Assembly (NCBI GenBank): GCA_013360405.1
Contig: JABWBR010000048.1
Coordinates: forward strand, 1 to 38,497
Length of the DNA: 38,497 bases
Direction: 5' to 3'
DNA from: Saprospiraceae bacterium
Lineage (GTDB): Bacteria; Bacteroidota; Bacteroidia; Chitinophagales; Saprospiraceae
The notes beneath the pieces are model-generated. The model searched no databases, was not told where the DNA came from, and worked only from the letters and a program-made list of their open reading frames with translations. Made by a program: the position numbers and the translations under genes. Below, one piece after another: positions 8,816 through 16,789 of the stretch (the first letter of the stretch is position 1; the number at the start of each line of letters is the position of its first letter).

Positions 8816-9283
8816 CTACTTCAAAGTCTTCAAGTCAATTTCTCTCACCGATTCGTAGTGAAATCCCCGGTCTTCCTGGCCTTCGTCCTGCCAGCCTTTC
8901 ATCACGCGAATGATATCGCCTTCGCGCAGGGCGTAGAAGTAGTCGCCTGCTCCGGCCCACCATCCGCCACAGGCGGCAATGGCAGTCTCCGGGATTTCGT
9001 ACTGGCCGTAACTATCCGGCGTGATCACGTCGCAAGCCTGGATGTCCGCTATTTTTATGCGTTGCTGGTTAATTTGGATGAATACCTGACTGTTTGGATT
9101 CTCGTTTTCATCCATCAGCGTATGGCAAATAAAGGTAACGAGTGACACCTCCGGCGCAGCATCGAGGCTCCTTGAGGCGACGTCCTGCGAGCTGTCCTGC
9201 TGCTCGCCGGCTTCCTGGCTGGAGGAGCCCGAAGGCTGGCATTGCCAGATTGCTAATAACAAAAAGAGGAATGCGTATCTCAT
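8816..9283 (-). CDS. Small hypothetical lipoprotein
   Basis: 155 residues. MRYAFLFLLLAIWQC is a short lipoprotein signal with Cys 15 as the likely lipidation site, followed by a Ser/Gln/Asp-rich linker (about 16-45). The C-terminal ~110 residues form one domain with three Cys and a GGWWAGAGDY segment; no known family was recognised. It lies 5 bp downstream of the 2-oxoglutarate oxygenase gene on the same strand, so they are very probably co-transcribed. Confidence 0.75.
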   Translation of the reverse strand: MRYAFLFLLLAIWQCQPSGSSSQEAGEQQDSSQDVASRSLDAAPEVSLVTFICHTLMDENENPNSQVFIQINQQRIKIADIQACDVITPDSYGQYEIPETAIAACGGWWAGAGDYFYALREGDIIRVMKGWQDEGQEDRGFHYESVREIDLKTLK

Positions 9284-9288
9284 AATTT

Positions 9289-10245
9289 TTATTTTTTTAA
9301 TCCAATTTCCCGCAGGCGCTCGTCGAGGTATTCACCGGCGGTAATGGGCTCGTAAGCCAGTGGATGTTGATCGTCAATGCAGCCCGGGAGGCAGCTCAGA
9401 TCCATCTCGCTGCGCGGATGCAGGAAAAAAGGAATCGATAAACGCGGCAAATGCCATTCTTCACGCGGCGGATTCACTACCCGGTGTGTGGTCGATTTGA
9501 GGTAGTTGTTGGTAAGCCGCTGCAGCATGTCGCCTACGTTGATCACAATTTCGTCTTCTTCGGGCACGATGTCCAACCACTTGTCTTCTTTGTTGAGCAA
9601 CTGCAAACCACCGGCGGAGGCGCCCACGAGCAGGGTGATGAGGTTGATATCTTCGTGCTGCTCGGCGCGAATGGCCGACTCCGGCTCGGCGGTTATCGGC
9701 GGATAGTGTATGGCGCGCAAAATGCTATTGCCGTTGTGGATCTGTTCGTCAAAATATTGCTCCTTCAGGCCCAGGTGGATGGCAATGGCCCGAAGCAAGT
9801 GGCCACCCGCTTTTTCAAAGGCTTTGTAAAGCTCCATGCCCAACCGGGCAAAATCAGGCATCTCTTCTACCCTGACATTGGCAGGATATTGCTCGCTGCT
9901 GCCCGCCCCATCACTGACTTCCTGTCCAATCTGGAAGAATTCTTTCAGGTCGGCCACTTTCGATTGCTTGGCATGCTCTTTGCCAAAGGAAGTATAACCA
10001 CGTTGCCCCGCCAATCCCGGTATTTCGTATTTGCGCTTGATGTCAACGGGCAAGGCAAAAAAGGCTTTGGATGCTGCATAAAAATCATCGACCAATTGCT
10101 TGGGTATGCCGTGATGCACTACCCCCACAAAACCGATTTCGTGGAATGCCTTACCCAGCGCTTCTACGAATGCCTTCCGTTGCATAGGATCGCCCTGCAC
10201 AAATGTCGAAAGATCTACCAATGGTATTGCTCGTTGTACTGTCAT
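9289..10245 (-). CDS. Isopenicillin N synthase-like 2-oxoglutarate/Fe(II)-dependent oxygenase
   Basis: 318 residues, cytoplasmic. The N-terminal DIOX_N region (IPLVDLSTF..., GFVGVVHHGIP) is followed by the C-terminal double-stranded beta-helix. The Fe(II) facial triad is visible: H197 and D199 in EQHEDINLIT and H254 in STTHRVVNPP. R268-x-S270 (PRLSIPFF) would bind 2-oxoglutarate. This superfamily hydroxylates or oxidatively cyclises small molecules; the substrate cannot be read from sequence. Neighbours are lipoproteins rather than biosynthetic genes. It is followed after 5 bp by the small lipoprotein gene at 8816. Confidence 0.93.
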   Translation of the reverse strand: MTVQRAIPLVDLSTFVQGDPMQRKAFVEALGKAFHEIGFVGVVHHGIPKQLVDDFYAASKAFFALPVDIKRKYEIPGLAGQRGYTSFGKEHAKQSKVADLKEFFQIGQEVSDGAGSSEQYPANVRVEEMPDFARLGMELYKAFEKAGGHLLRAIAIHLGLKEQYFDEQIHNGNSILRAIHYPPITAEPESAIRAEQHEDINLITLLVGASAGGLQLLNKEDKWLDIVPEEDEIVINVGDMLQRLTNNYLKSTTHRVVNPPREEWHLPRLSIPFFLHPRSEMDLSCLPGCIDDQHPLAYEPITAGEYLDERLREIGLKK

Positions 10246-10275
10246 ATTGGTTGATTATTTCAATATTTGAATATT

Positions 10276-10321
10276 CTCCCCCTCACTCCCTCTCTCCCTC
10301 CCACACTCTCTCCCTCCCCCT
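10276..10321. repeat. C/T-rich intergenic tract
   Basis: About 46 bp made almost only of C and T on the + strand (blocks CTCCCTCTCTCCCTCCC), lying between the oxygenase start and the end of the next leftward lipoprotein gene. It resembles the in-frame tract at 5395-5454. No promoter box is visible around it. Confidence 0.65.
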
Positions 10322-10817
10322 ACTGTCCTCCCTTCATCACCTGGCTAAAGATATTCCTGTAAAAATCAACGCCTTGTTGGGTCAACTTATTGGCGTAAAC
10401 TTTTTTTCCATTTTTATAAAAAACATAACAAACGCATTGATCATCGAGATAAAGGTCGGCGTCGAGTACGTTTTTGCCTTCTACCTGGAAGAATACGTGC
10501 CCTATCGGCTTACATGCAGTAGTAAGTAACGGAGTCTCTTCGGCAATATGACCGATCGTAGACTGGATTGCCAGTTTTTCGCTCTGGTTCATTGAAAAGT
10601 TAAATTCGTAAAAGATAAAATCGATGTAATCGCAGGTATTCCACAATTCCTGTATCTCCGCCATGGGTATGCTCGGATATTGTTCGGTGGGCGTAGCCGG
10701 CGCGGCAGGAGCCGCCTGCGCTGCCGGTGCGGTGGGCTGATCTGGCGCCTTGGGCGCTTGCTGACAAGCCGTAGCGGTCAGTAGGATAAATGCGATGAAA
10801 TAAAGTAAGCGAATCAT
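10320..10817 (-). CDS. Hypothetical lipoprotein
   Basis: 165 residues. Signal peptide MIRLLYFIAFILLTATAC with lipobox Cys 18, then an Ala/Pro-rich linker (about 19-45). The remaining domain contains an aromatic acidic segment (CDYIDFIFYEFNFSMNQSEK) and several Cys; no known family was recognised. It follows the PorT-like barrel gene after 12 bp on the same strand, so the two are likely co-transcribed and both act at the outer membrane. Confidence 0.75.
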   Translation of the reverse strand: MIRLLYFIAFILLTATACQQAPKAPDQPTAPAAQAAPAAPATPTEQYPSIPMAEIQELWNTCDYIDFIFYEFNFSMNQSEKLAIQSTIGHIAEETPLLTTACKPIGHVFFQVEGKNVLDADLYLDDQCVCYVFYKNGKKVYANKLTQQGVDFYRNIFSQVMKGGQ

Positions 10818-10829
10818 AAATAGGTGTTA

Positions 10830-11417
10830 TTAAAAGGAATAAATACCCCTGATACCAATCGAGCGGCCAAAGAAAGGGGAGTCTTCTTTATCGGCCTGTA
10901 AGTTGTTCAAATAACGACTCCAACGGACATCCAGTCCCCATTTTTCAGTAAAGTTAAAGGTTACACCCAATACTACGGAAAAGATATCCGGATTTAGTTC
11001 CTGAAAGTCAGTGATATCGGCGCCGCTGTAATCAATGATTTTATAATTGATGAGCCGTGCATAGGAAAAACCGGCGCCAAGCCTGAATTTCCAGTCGCTG
11101 AAATGAATGAGCACGGGCACTTCTACAAAGTTTAGCCGGATGCGCTCGTAGTTGGATAACGGGTCGTCGGTGCGCACGCGTTGACTGCCTTGCTGAGAAT
11201 ACAACATCTCTACGCCCAATTGCCAGCGCTTGCCCATCAAGGCGGCTACCCGCCCCCCGGCATGAATACCCGGTTGGTTGAACCCTCCCAGCTTGTCGCC
11301 GTCAATCTGCGATATGTTGAAACCGCCGATGATTCCGGCCTTGAATCGCTGCGCCGTCAACTTTTCAGTTGTACCCCATGATAAAAATAGCACTGCAAAC
11401 AACACCCATTTAGCCAT
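10830..11417 (-). CDS. PorT-like outer-membrane beta-barrel protein
   Basis: 195 residues from the ATG at 11417. The signal peptide (MAKWVLFAVLFLSWG...LTAQ) precedes about eight amphipathic strands: FKAGIIGGFNISQIDGD, GIHAGGRVAAL, WQLGVEMLYSQQG, FVEVPVLIHF, FRLGAGFSYARL, FSVVLGVTFNF and others, ending in GIRGIYSF with a terminal aromatic as usual for barrels. This is the small porin-like or PorT family barrel; a specific role is not evident. The longer start at 11438 is rejected because a minus-strand -7 box (11438-11445) would then overlap the start codon. Confidence 0.87.
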   Translation of the reverse strand: MAKWVLFAVLFLSWGTTEKLTAQRFKAGIIGGFNISQIDGDKLGGFNQPGIHAGGRVAALMGKRWQLGVEMLYSQQGSQRVRTDDPLSNYERIRLNFVEVPVLIHFSDWKFRLGAGFSYARLINYKIIDYSGADITDFQELNPDIFSVVLGVTFNFTEKWGLDVRWSRYLNNLQADKEDSPFFGRSIGIRGIYSF

Positions 11418-11424
11418 GTCCTTG

Positions 11425-11445
11425 TATTTTTGTTTCACAAAATTA
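11425..11445. promoter_or_regulatory. Overlapping divergent promoters
   Basis: TATTTTTG at 11425-11432 (+ strand) and TAATTTTG at 11438-11445 (minus strand) both match TAnnTTTG and point away from each other toward the genes at 11453 and 11417. Neither has a full TTTG at the -33 position. Leaders would be only about 15 nt on each side, and the two polymerases could not bind together. Confidence 0.5.
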
Positions 11446-11452
11446 ATTTTCG

Positions 11453-11761
11453 ATGTTTAAATACACGAAACACAATCTGAAAAAACTGGAATCGCTTTTC
11501 GAAGAACTGCAATATACCGTTCGTTATGAAAAAGGAAATTTTCAGTCGGGCTATTGTATCCTGGAGAACAAAAAAGTGGTGGTTATCAATAAATTTTATG
11601 AAACAGAAGGCCGTATCAATTGTCTGCTGGAGATACTGGGCACTATAGCTTATACTCCCGACAAGCTGAGCGAAGCCTCTCAAAAGCTTATAAAACAAAT
11701 GGATAACCCCAATACAACCGACGAAGAAGAGATTGAATCAACAACCGTACACCCATCTTAA
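11453..11761 (+). CDS. Conserved hypothetical protein upstream of MBL-fold hydrolase
   Basis: 102 residues, no signal peptide or membrane segment, so cytoplasmic. It has a compact alpha/beta look (KYTKHNLKKLESLFEELQYTV, a strand pair YCILENKKVVVINKFY, then a helix) and an acidic C-terminal tail. I recognise it as a type of small protein found in Bacteroidota but know no function. It is in the same reading frame as the following MBL gene, with its TAA at 11759 and a second stop at 11765; only 12 nt separate its end from the presumed MBL start, which suggests coupled translation. Confidence 0.75.
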   Translation: MFKYTKHNLKKLESLFEELQYTVRYEKGNFQSGYCILENKKVVVINKFYETEGRINCLLEILGTIAYTPDKLSEASQKLIKQMDNPNTTDEEEIESTTVHPS

Positions 11762-11773
11762 AATTAACCGGCT

Positions 11774-12547
11774 ATCGAAGTTCAGGTCACTTTTTTAGGC
11801 ACAGGCACTTCCCAGGGGGTACCCGTAATCGGTTGCCGATGCGAGGTTTGTACTTCACCCGACCCCCGCGATAATCGCCTGCGTACGTCGGCCATGGTGC
11901 GAGTCGGCTCCGCTACGCTGGTCATTGATTGCGGCCCCGATTTTCGCCAGCAAATGCTGCGCGAAGAGGTCTCTTCACTCGATGCAATCCTCATTACCCA
12001 CGAACACAACGATCACGTGATCGGCCTCGACGATGTACGGCCGTTTAATTTTTTGCAACGCCGCGATATGCCCGTCTTCGCTACCCCGCGGGTTGCCCTC
12101 GAATTGCGCCAACGCTTCGCCTACGCCTTTTCTCACGAGCCCTATCCCGGCGCACCAATGATTAATCTCGAACCTATTGCCAATAACAAACCCTTCTTCG
12201 CTGCCGGAATCCCCATCATACCTGTCGAAGTAATGCACGGATCGCTCCCTGTACTGGGTTTTCGCATCGGCGACTTTACTTATCTCACCGACGTCCGCGC
12301 TATGTCTGAAGAAGAAATTGACAAGATCAAGGGCTGCCACACGCTCATCCTCAACGCCCTTCATCACGAACCGCACTATACCCACCTTAACCTGGAACAA
12401 GCCCTCGAATTGATAGAAATCATAAACCCACAACGCGCATTCCTAACGCATATGAGTCATCACATGGGGCGACATGCCGCTGTATCGGAGCTTTTACCTC
12501 CCAATGTGTTCCTGGGTTATGACGGACTTACCTTCCTCGTGCCCTGA
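11774..12547 (+). CDS. MBL-fold metallo-hydrolase (PhnP-like), non-canonical start
   Basis: About 257 residues if read from 11774. The conserved N-terminus QVTFLGTGTSQGVPVIGC, including the typical CRCEVC cysteine motif, is encoded upstream of the first ATG (11894), so that ATG cannot be the true start. Between the stop at 11765 and the conserved block there is no ATG, GTG or TTG; the only near-start codon is ATC at 11774. The metal motif THEHNDH (H76, H78, D80, H81), later histidines (HGSLP, HHEPHYTH) and the C-terminal THMSHH complete the dinuclear metal site. Members of this PhnP-like branch of the metallo-beta-lactamase fold are cytoplasmic phosphodiesterases. Substrate unknown. Confidence 0.85.
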   Translation: MEVQVTFLGTGTSQGVPVIGCRCEVCTSPDPRDNRLRTSAMVRVGSATLVIDCGPDFRQQMLREEVSSLDAILITHEHNDHVIGLDDVRPFNFLQRRDMPVFATPRVALELRQRFAYAFSHEPYPGAPMINLEPIANNKPFFAAGIPIIPVEVMHGSLPVLGFRIGDFTYLTDVRAMSEEEIDKIKGCHTLILNALHHEPHYTHLNLEQALELIEIINPQRAFLTHMSHHMGRHAAVSELLPPNVFLGYDGLTFLVP

Positions 12548-12573
12548 TTATTGATTTTGTACCGGTAATATCC

Positions 12574-12581
12574 TATTTTTG
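12574..12581 (+). promoter_or_regulatory. -7 element immediately before the HlyD gene
   Basis: TATTTTTG ends 4 nt before the ATG at 12586, with an ATTG at 12550-12553 (N20) as possible -33. Transcription would start at or next to the ATG, which implies a leaderless mRNA, or use of a downstream ATG at 12655. Confidence 0.4.
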
Positions 12582-12585
12582 AGGT

Positions 12586-13902
12586 ATGCCAGCAAATGAA
12601 ACTCCCTCTCAACCCCCGCGCTACAATCCGTATAACGATGAAAAGCGCCACGCCATGGGCCGGCCACCCCGCGGCATATTGCGATGGGGCATGTGGGGTA
12701 TCGCCGCTTTTGTGGCTCTGCTGCTGGCCCTTGCCGCCGGCCTCAAGTATCCCGACGTGCTGACTGCCGAAGTGGAGATTGTGCTCGGCAGCCCTCCTAT
12801 TCGCATCGTCGCAAAGGCCAATGGGGCAATAGGCCATTTGCTGGTAGCCGACAGCGCCCGGGTCGATTCAGGGCAGTTGCTGGCCATCATCGATCAATCT
12901 GCCGTGGTGGCCGACGTGCAGATCCTCGAAAGCTGGCTCGATTCCGCTACAACTACCGCGATTCAATGCGCCTCGCCTCCCTCCGCAATGTCGCTGGGAA
13001 GCCTGCAGCCGGTATACTCGAATGCCATTTTTCAATTTGAACGCTGGCGCAAACTCATGCGCTATGATGACACGGCCTTGCGTCTGCAATCGCTGCAAAG
13101 GCAATGGGGGCGCGCTCAACAACTCGATTCGGTTACACTGCGCCAAATCCGGCTGCTCGATACGACAATAGCCCTGGCCGACCGTAGCTACCGCGAATAC
13201 GCCACGCTGGCGCAATCGGGCGCTGCCAGCGCCCTCGAAGTGGAAAATGCCCTGCTCATTTTGTTGCAACATAGAAAAGAACGCGAACAACAAAATGCCA
13301 TGCGCCTCAGCTACCTGCAGGAATCGGAAAGATTGCGGTTTGATTTGTCTACTTTGCAAATGAATTTCCAACGCCGCAATGAAGAAGAATTTGCAGCGCT
13401 ACAGTCAGCTCTGGGCGCCCTGCGCGGCGCCATCTCCCAATGGAAAGAAGATTGGTGTTATTATGCCCCCGCCGCCGGACGGATTCTGCTCACCGGACTG
13501 CGCAACAACTGGCAATATATGGAGCAGGGACAGGAAATGTGTGCTATCATACCCGAAAAGTCCCACACTAACGCCACTATTGCTACCGGCCTGCTACCCT
13601 CAGAAGGCGCAGGAATGTTTTCTATCGGCGCCGAAGCCAATATCCGCCTATACGATTACCCTTATACCAAATATGGCGAAATACCTGCCACGCTTAGTGC
13701 GATCACACCGATAAACAGCCCTGACAATCACTACTACTTTTCGCTTACACTCCCTCGGGAATTAACCACCACCGCTAATTTTAAAGTGCCGGTAAAATAC
13801 GGTATGCGCGGCAATGCGCGCCTCGTCACCCAGCGCCGCTCGCTCCTCAGCCGCCTCCGATCTCTGCACCGGTCTGACGGCATGCAGCCGTCTGACCGGT
13901 AA
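12586..13902 (+). CDS. HlyD-family membrane fusion (periplasmic adaptor) protein
   Basis: 438 residues. A cytoplasmic N-terminus of about 30 residues and one membrane segment (about 33-53) precede a lipoyl/barrel-sandwich half-motif (PIRIVAKANGAIGHLLVADSA...VDSGQLLAIID). A long alpha-hairpin region follows (about 160-280, heptad-like Leu/Gln-rich), then the second lipoyl half and a beta-barrel segment (GMFSIGAEANIRLYDYPY). HlyD proteins link an inner-membrane ABC exporter to a TolC-like channel in type I secretion. No ABC transporter or TolC gene is in the window, so it is an orphan or its partners are elsewhere. The last eleven residues (HRSDGMQPSDR) are encoded by a 33-bp REP-like palindrome, so the C-terminus was probably added by repeat insertion. 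Confidence 0.88.
   Translation: MPANETPSQPPRYNPYNDEKRHAMGRPPRGILRWGMWGIAAFVALLLALAAGLKYPDVLTAEVEIVLGSPPIRIVAKANGAIGHLLVADSARVDSGQLLAIIDQSAVVADVQILESWLDSATTTAIQCASPPSAMSLGSLQPVYSNAIFQFERWRKLMRYDDTALRLQSLQRQWGRAQQLDSVTLRQIRLLDTTIALADRSYREYATLAQSGAASALEVENALLILLQHRKEREQQNAMRLSYLQESERLRFDLSTLQMNFQRRNEEEFAALQSALGALRGAISQWKEDWCYYAPAAGRILLTGLRNNWQYMEQGQEMCAIIPEKSHTNATIATGLLPSEGAGMFSIGAEANIRLYDYPYTKYGEIPATLSAITPINSPDNHYYFSLTLPRELTTTANFKVPVKYGMRGNARLVTQRRSLLSRLRSLHRSDGMQPSDR
13868..13900. repeat. 33-bp REP-like palindrome at the HlyD 3' end
   Basis: Arms ACCGGTCTGACGGC and GCCGTCTGACCGGT (14 nt each) with spacer ATGCA pair at 13 of 14 positions. The single mismatch is a T-T at arm position 8. It has the same length, outer arms and mismatch position as the repeats at 15404-15463. 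It forms the last codons of the HlyD gene. Confidence 0.75.
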
Positions 13903-13904
13903 AC

Positions 13905-13939
13905 AAAAAAAGCCGGCTCGCGCTTTCGCGCGGCCGGCT
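13905..13939 (-). terminator. Rho-independent terminator of the beta-helix gene
   Basis: The outer stem AGCCGGC/GCCGGCT (13911-13917 with 13933-13939) and inner stem CGCG/CGCG enclose a 4-nt loop. On the minus strand it is followed by seven T residues (A-run 13905-13911). It ends the leftward gene that stops at 13970 and, lacking T on the other side, serves the rightward HlyD gene less well. Confidence 0.75.
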
Positions 13940-13969
13940 AATGTGTCTTAGGTGTTTTGCCGGATTTAA

Positions 13970-14962
13970 TTAGTGACCGGCTGGACGGTATACAATACCC
14001 GATTTTTCGTTTTTCTGCGATCCGTTAGTGGTATTGCTGATCTCGTCGTTGATCGTAGAGTTATTTTGCTCAAAGCGGCAGGCCAGGATGATAGCGTCAC
14101 AAACGCCGCTGCCGTCGCGATAGTTGTAAATTGCGCTTCCGCGGATGATCGAAGCATTTTCGATGAACACCGATTCTGCGATCACCGGCTTAGCTTCACC
14201 ATCAACTCCTTTGTTAAGAATGCTGGCGCCGTAGGTAGCTGCATTGGCTTCGAAATGGCACTTCGTAATTTCGGGGCTGCAAATGCCGTAGCTGCCGTTG
14301 TTGTAGATCGCGCCGCCGTCAAAATCAGCCGAGTTAGTTACAAAGCGGCAGCTCATTATTTTCGGGCTGCACTGGCCATTGCTGGCGAAATTGTAAAGAC
14401 CTGCACCTTCGCGTGCCGTATTGTTGATGAAAATACAGTTTCTGATTACTGGAGAAGAAACTGCGCCTTCGCCGTTATTGTACCAACCTGCGCCGCTTGA
14501 CTTGATATCGCCGTTGTCGCCGTATCCGTTTGCCATGCCGTCGCTGATTACAAATCCATCTACTATTGTGCGTGCACTTACGTTGTGTGTATATACTACG
14601 GTGTAGGAATTGTCGTCTTTTGAATTCGGAGAGCCAATCTCGCCAGTCAGTATGGTACGGTTGCTATGAAAATCGCGCAGAGAAAGTGAAGTCTCAAAAC
14701 CCTCAAACCCGCCGTACAATTCTACTCCGTCGATGATCTGGAAAGAGGCGCTACGGTCATTTTGTTTGGTGGGCGTGTATTTGCCGGCTGCAACCCATAT
14801 CTGGTCGCCACTTTTTGCGGCACGCAACGCCGACTGGAGGTCGCCGTATGCATTTTCCCAGGAAGTACCGGTGCCTTCAGCGCCGGCTTTTACGTAGATC
14901 ACTCTCGCAGATAGCTGAAAGAACATCGTCACGCATGCAGTTAGTAGTAGAATTCTTTTCAC
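13970..14962 (-). CDS. Secreted right-handed parallel beta-helix protein (polymorphic outer-membrane-protein-like)
   Basis: 330 residues with GTG start; MKRILLLTACVTMFFQLSA is a signal peptide. The opening block (IYVKAGAEGTGTSWENAYGDLQSAL...GDQIWVAAGKYTPT) is the typical start of secreted Bacteroidota pectate-lyase-like or POMP-like proteins. From about residue 160, 25-40 residue repeats recur with the pattern SPVIRNCIFINN...GAGLYN, SPKIMSCRFVTN...GGAIYN, SPEITKCHFEAN..., each contributing helix coils with N-x-A-x-x-G-A-x-x-x-N. No catalytic residues are evident and no T9SS C-terminal domain is visible, so a binding or structural role is possible but unproven. A terminator follows. Confidence 0.85.
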   Translation of the reverse strand: MKRILLLTACVTMFFQLSARVIYVKAGAEGTGTSWENAYGDLQSALRAAKSGDQIWVAAGKYTPTKQNDRSASFQIIDGVELYGGFEGFETSLSLRDFHSNRTILTGEIGSPNSKDDNSYTVVYTHNVSARTIVDGFVISDGMANGYGDNGDIKSSGAGWYNNGEGAVSSPVIRNCIFINNTAREGAGLYNFASNGQCSPKIMSCRFVTNSADFDGGAIYNNGSYGICSPEITKCHFEANAATYGASILNKGVDGEAKPVIAESVFIENASIIRGSAIYNYRDGSGVCDAIILACRFEQNNSTINDEISNTTNGSQKNEKSGIVYRPAGH

Positions 14963-15656
14963 GTTACCGTTGTTTTGAAGTTGGACTAAAGCTGTTGGAT
15001 TTACCTGAACTTTTCCTTGATCGGTAAGTGAAGAGCAAAAAAATGAAGACTCGACACCTATGATCAGGTGTCAAACGAAAGGATAAAAATGAGGATAAAA
15101 AACGGGATCGTAAAATCAATAAAGCAAAGCCTTATTGATGCCTAAACGCTTTCTTTTGGAATATTGAAGGTTAAAATTGGGATAAAACAAAGTAGCTGAA
15201 TTGGGATAAATCAACTACTTTCGAATGCAAGTTTAAGCAACTTGATCAGTAAGTCCAAATGTTTTTCGAATTATTGCGCGGCTTTTTGTGCGTGTTTTGA
15301 TGTAAATTTATGGAAAGGTGTGTTTTTTTGAGAAAACGGTATATTTTTGAGGGGGAATGACATATAAAAATTTTACGCCTATCTACCCATTTTCAAATCG
15401 CTTACCGGTCAGACCAATTGTTGACCGTTGACCGGTCAGATGACTTCAAGTCGTCAGACCGGTAGAAATCACCCGGATAACGCAACTTTCAATACTATGC
15501 TCCGTACAAAATGTATCGTTGTGTGGTAAACTGTCGTAATTAATATTTGCCTATTGCAGAATTTAACTATTTTGGGAAATGAAAAATACAACCATGAACA
15601 AGCACACCTTACACAAGCTGTTCGCTGGTATATCGATCGTACAACAAACACTTGAG
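14963..15656. other. Intergenic region with palindromes before the T9SS cassette
   Basis: About 690 bp between divergent genes. Nothing in it looks coding; the frame open from 15579 is a non-homologous extension of the PorP/SprF gene. It holds a 7-bp perfect inverted repeat (GACACCT...AGGTGTC, 15053-15072) of unknown use, the tandem REP-like hairpins at 15404-15463, and a TTTG (15546-15549) plus TATTTTGG (15568-15575) pair that loosely resembles a promoter for the cassette. Confidence 0.55.
15404..15463. repeat. Two overlapping 33-bp REP-like palindromes
   Basis: Copies at 15404-15436 and 15431-15463 share ACCGGT at 15431-15436. The second has 16-nt arms pairing except for an A-A mismatch at arm position 8 and one G-T-type change; the first pairs only in its outer 8 bp (ACCGGTCA/TGACCGGT). 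Same length and outer arms as the copy at 13868-13900. Confidence 0.75.
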
Positions 15657-16718
15657 ATGCACACTAAGACCATTTACCTCAGCCTGCTGGGCATCTGTAT
15701 GCATTTTGCATTGCAAGCCCAGGATTTCCACTATTCCCAATTCTATAATGCACCGCTCAATCTGAATCCTGCTCTCACGGGTATTTTTCGGGGAGATGCT
15801 CGGGTGGCGGGTATTTACCGCAGCCAATGGTCGTCTGTGCCGGTAGATTATATGACTTTTTCCCTTTCGGCAGATAAACAATTCGTTCGCCGCACCGCAA
15901 AAACGGGGTTTTTCTCGGGTGGCCTGGCCTTCAACTACGATCGCGCCGGCTATTCTAAGCTGTACCTTATTAATGTGGGACTGAGCGGGTCGTATACCAA
16001 ACGCTTCACCCAAACTTTTTTCGGCACGGTAGGCGCCCAGGTAGGCGTAGGCCAACGAGCCTTCAAAACCGGAGACCTTACATTTGACCGCCAGTTTGAC
16101 GATACCCGCGGAACCTACGATCCCAACCTTTCCAATGGAGAAGATTTTTCTAATACCAGTAATATGTACGTCGACTTTTCAGCAGGCCTCAATCTGCGCT
16201 TGCAAAGCCTGCGAGATGACGCACTCGTTGACAGACTGGAAAAACGCTCGAAATTAGACGTGGGCCTCGGCTTTTTTCACCTTAACAGGCCCGATCAAAG
16301 CTTTCTGGAAGGAGACAAAGCCCCCCTCTCGATGCGCCTGAGCCCCTATCTGCTCGGCGTCGTACAGTTAGGTAAATCCGACTTTGACCTGGTAGCCAAT
16401 GCCACCGCGCAGTTTCAAAACCCCTATCGCGAATACCTGGGTATGCTGGGCATTCGCTATCACCTCAGCCGCGATCTGGGCAACCAGGTGGCCCTCCAAC
16501 TGGGCGGCGCCTATCGCTTTAACGACGATTTCGGCGATGCATTTGTGCCAGGCATTGAATTATCCTATAATGCCTGGGAGGCCGCTTTTACCTACGATAT
16601 CAATGTATCTGATTTCAACGTGGCAACCCGCCAGCGAGGCGGTCCCGAGGTTTCTGTAAGGTGGTACCTGCGCAAGGTAAGAGCGCTGCCATACCGCTAT
16701 ATTTGTCCGTTGATTTAA
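15657..16718 (+). CDS. PorP/SprF family type IX secretion-associated outer-membrane protein
   Basis: 353 residues. The start at 15657 is chosen because it gives a clean signal peptide (MHTKTIYLSLLGICMHFALQAQ), followed at once by the family signature QDFHYSQFYNAPLNLNPALTG. The open frame from 15579 adds 26 residues in front of the signal. The rest is a beta-barrel with alternating strands, ending in the conserved VSVRWYLRKV segment. PorP/SprF proteins bind T9SS cargo with type B C-terminal domains and are thought to hold it at the surface, the best known pair being SprF with the gliding adhesin SprB. The PorE-like gene follows 71 bp later and the adhesin gene after that, so this is the dedicated partner. 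Confidence 0.93.
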   Translation: MHTKTIYLSLLGICMHFALQAQDFHYSQFYNAPLNLNPALTGIFRGDARVAGIYRSQWSSVPVDYMTFSLSADKQFVRRTAKTGFFSGGLAFNYDRAGYSKLYLINVGLSGSYTKRFTQTFFGTVGAQVGVGQRAFKTGDLTFDRQFDDTRGTYDPNLSNGEDFSNTSNMYVDFSAGLNLRLQSLRDDALVDRLEKRSKLDVGLGFFHLNRPDQSFLEGDKAPLSMRLSPYLLGVVQLGKSDFDLVANATAQFQNPYREYLGMLGIRYHLSRDLGNQVALQLGGAYRFNDDFGDAFVPGIELSYNAWEAAFTYDINVSDFNVATRQRGGPEVSVRWYLRKVRALPYRYICPLI

Positions 16719-16789
16719 TTAATAAATGCCGGCAGACTATACATACCGGTTATCCCCCCCTTCAATTAACTGATTAAGGCCGATACGCT

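Noticed and set aside
15053-15072. 7-bp inverted repeat as an operator
   Set aside because: Too short and isolated; no regulator gene nearby and no second copy, so only recorded within the intergenic entry.
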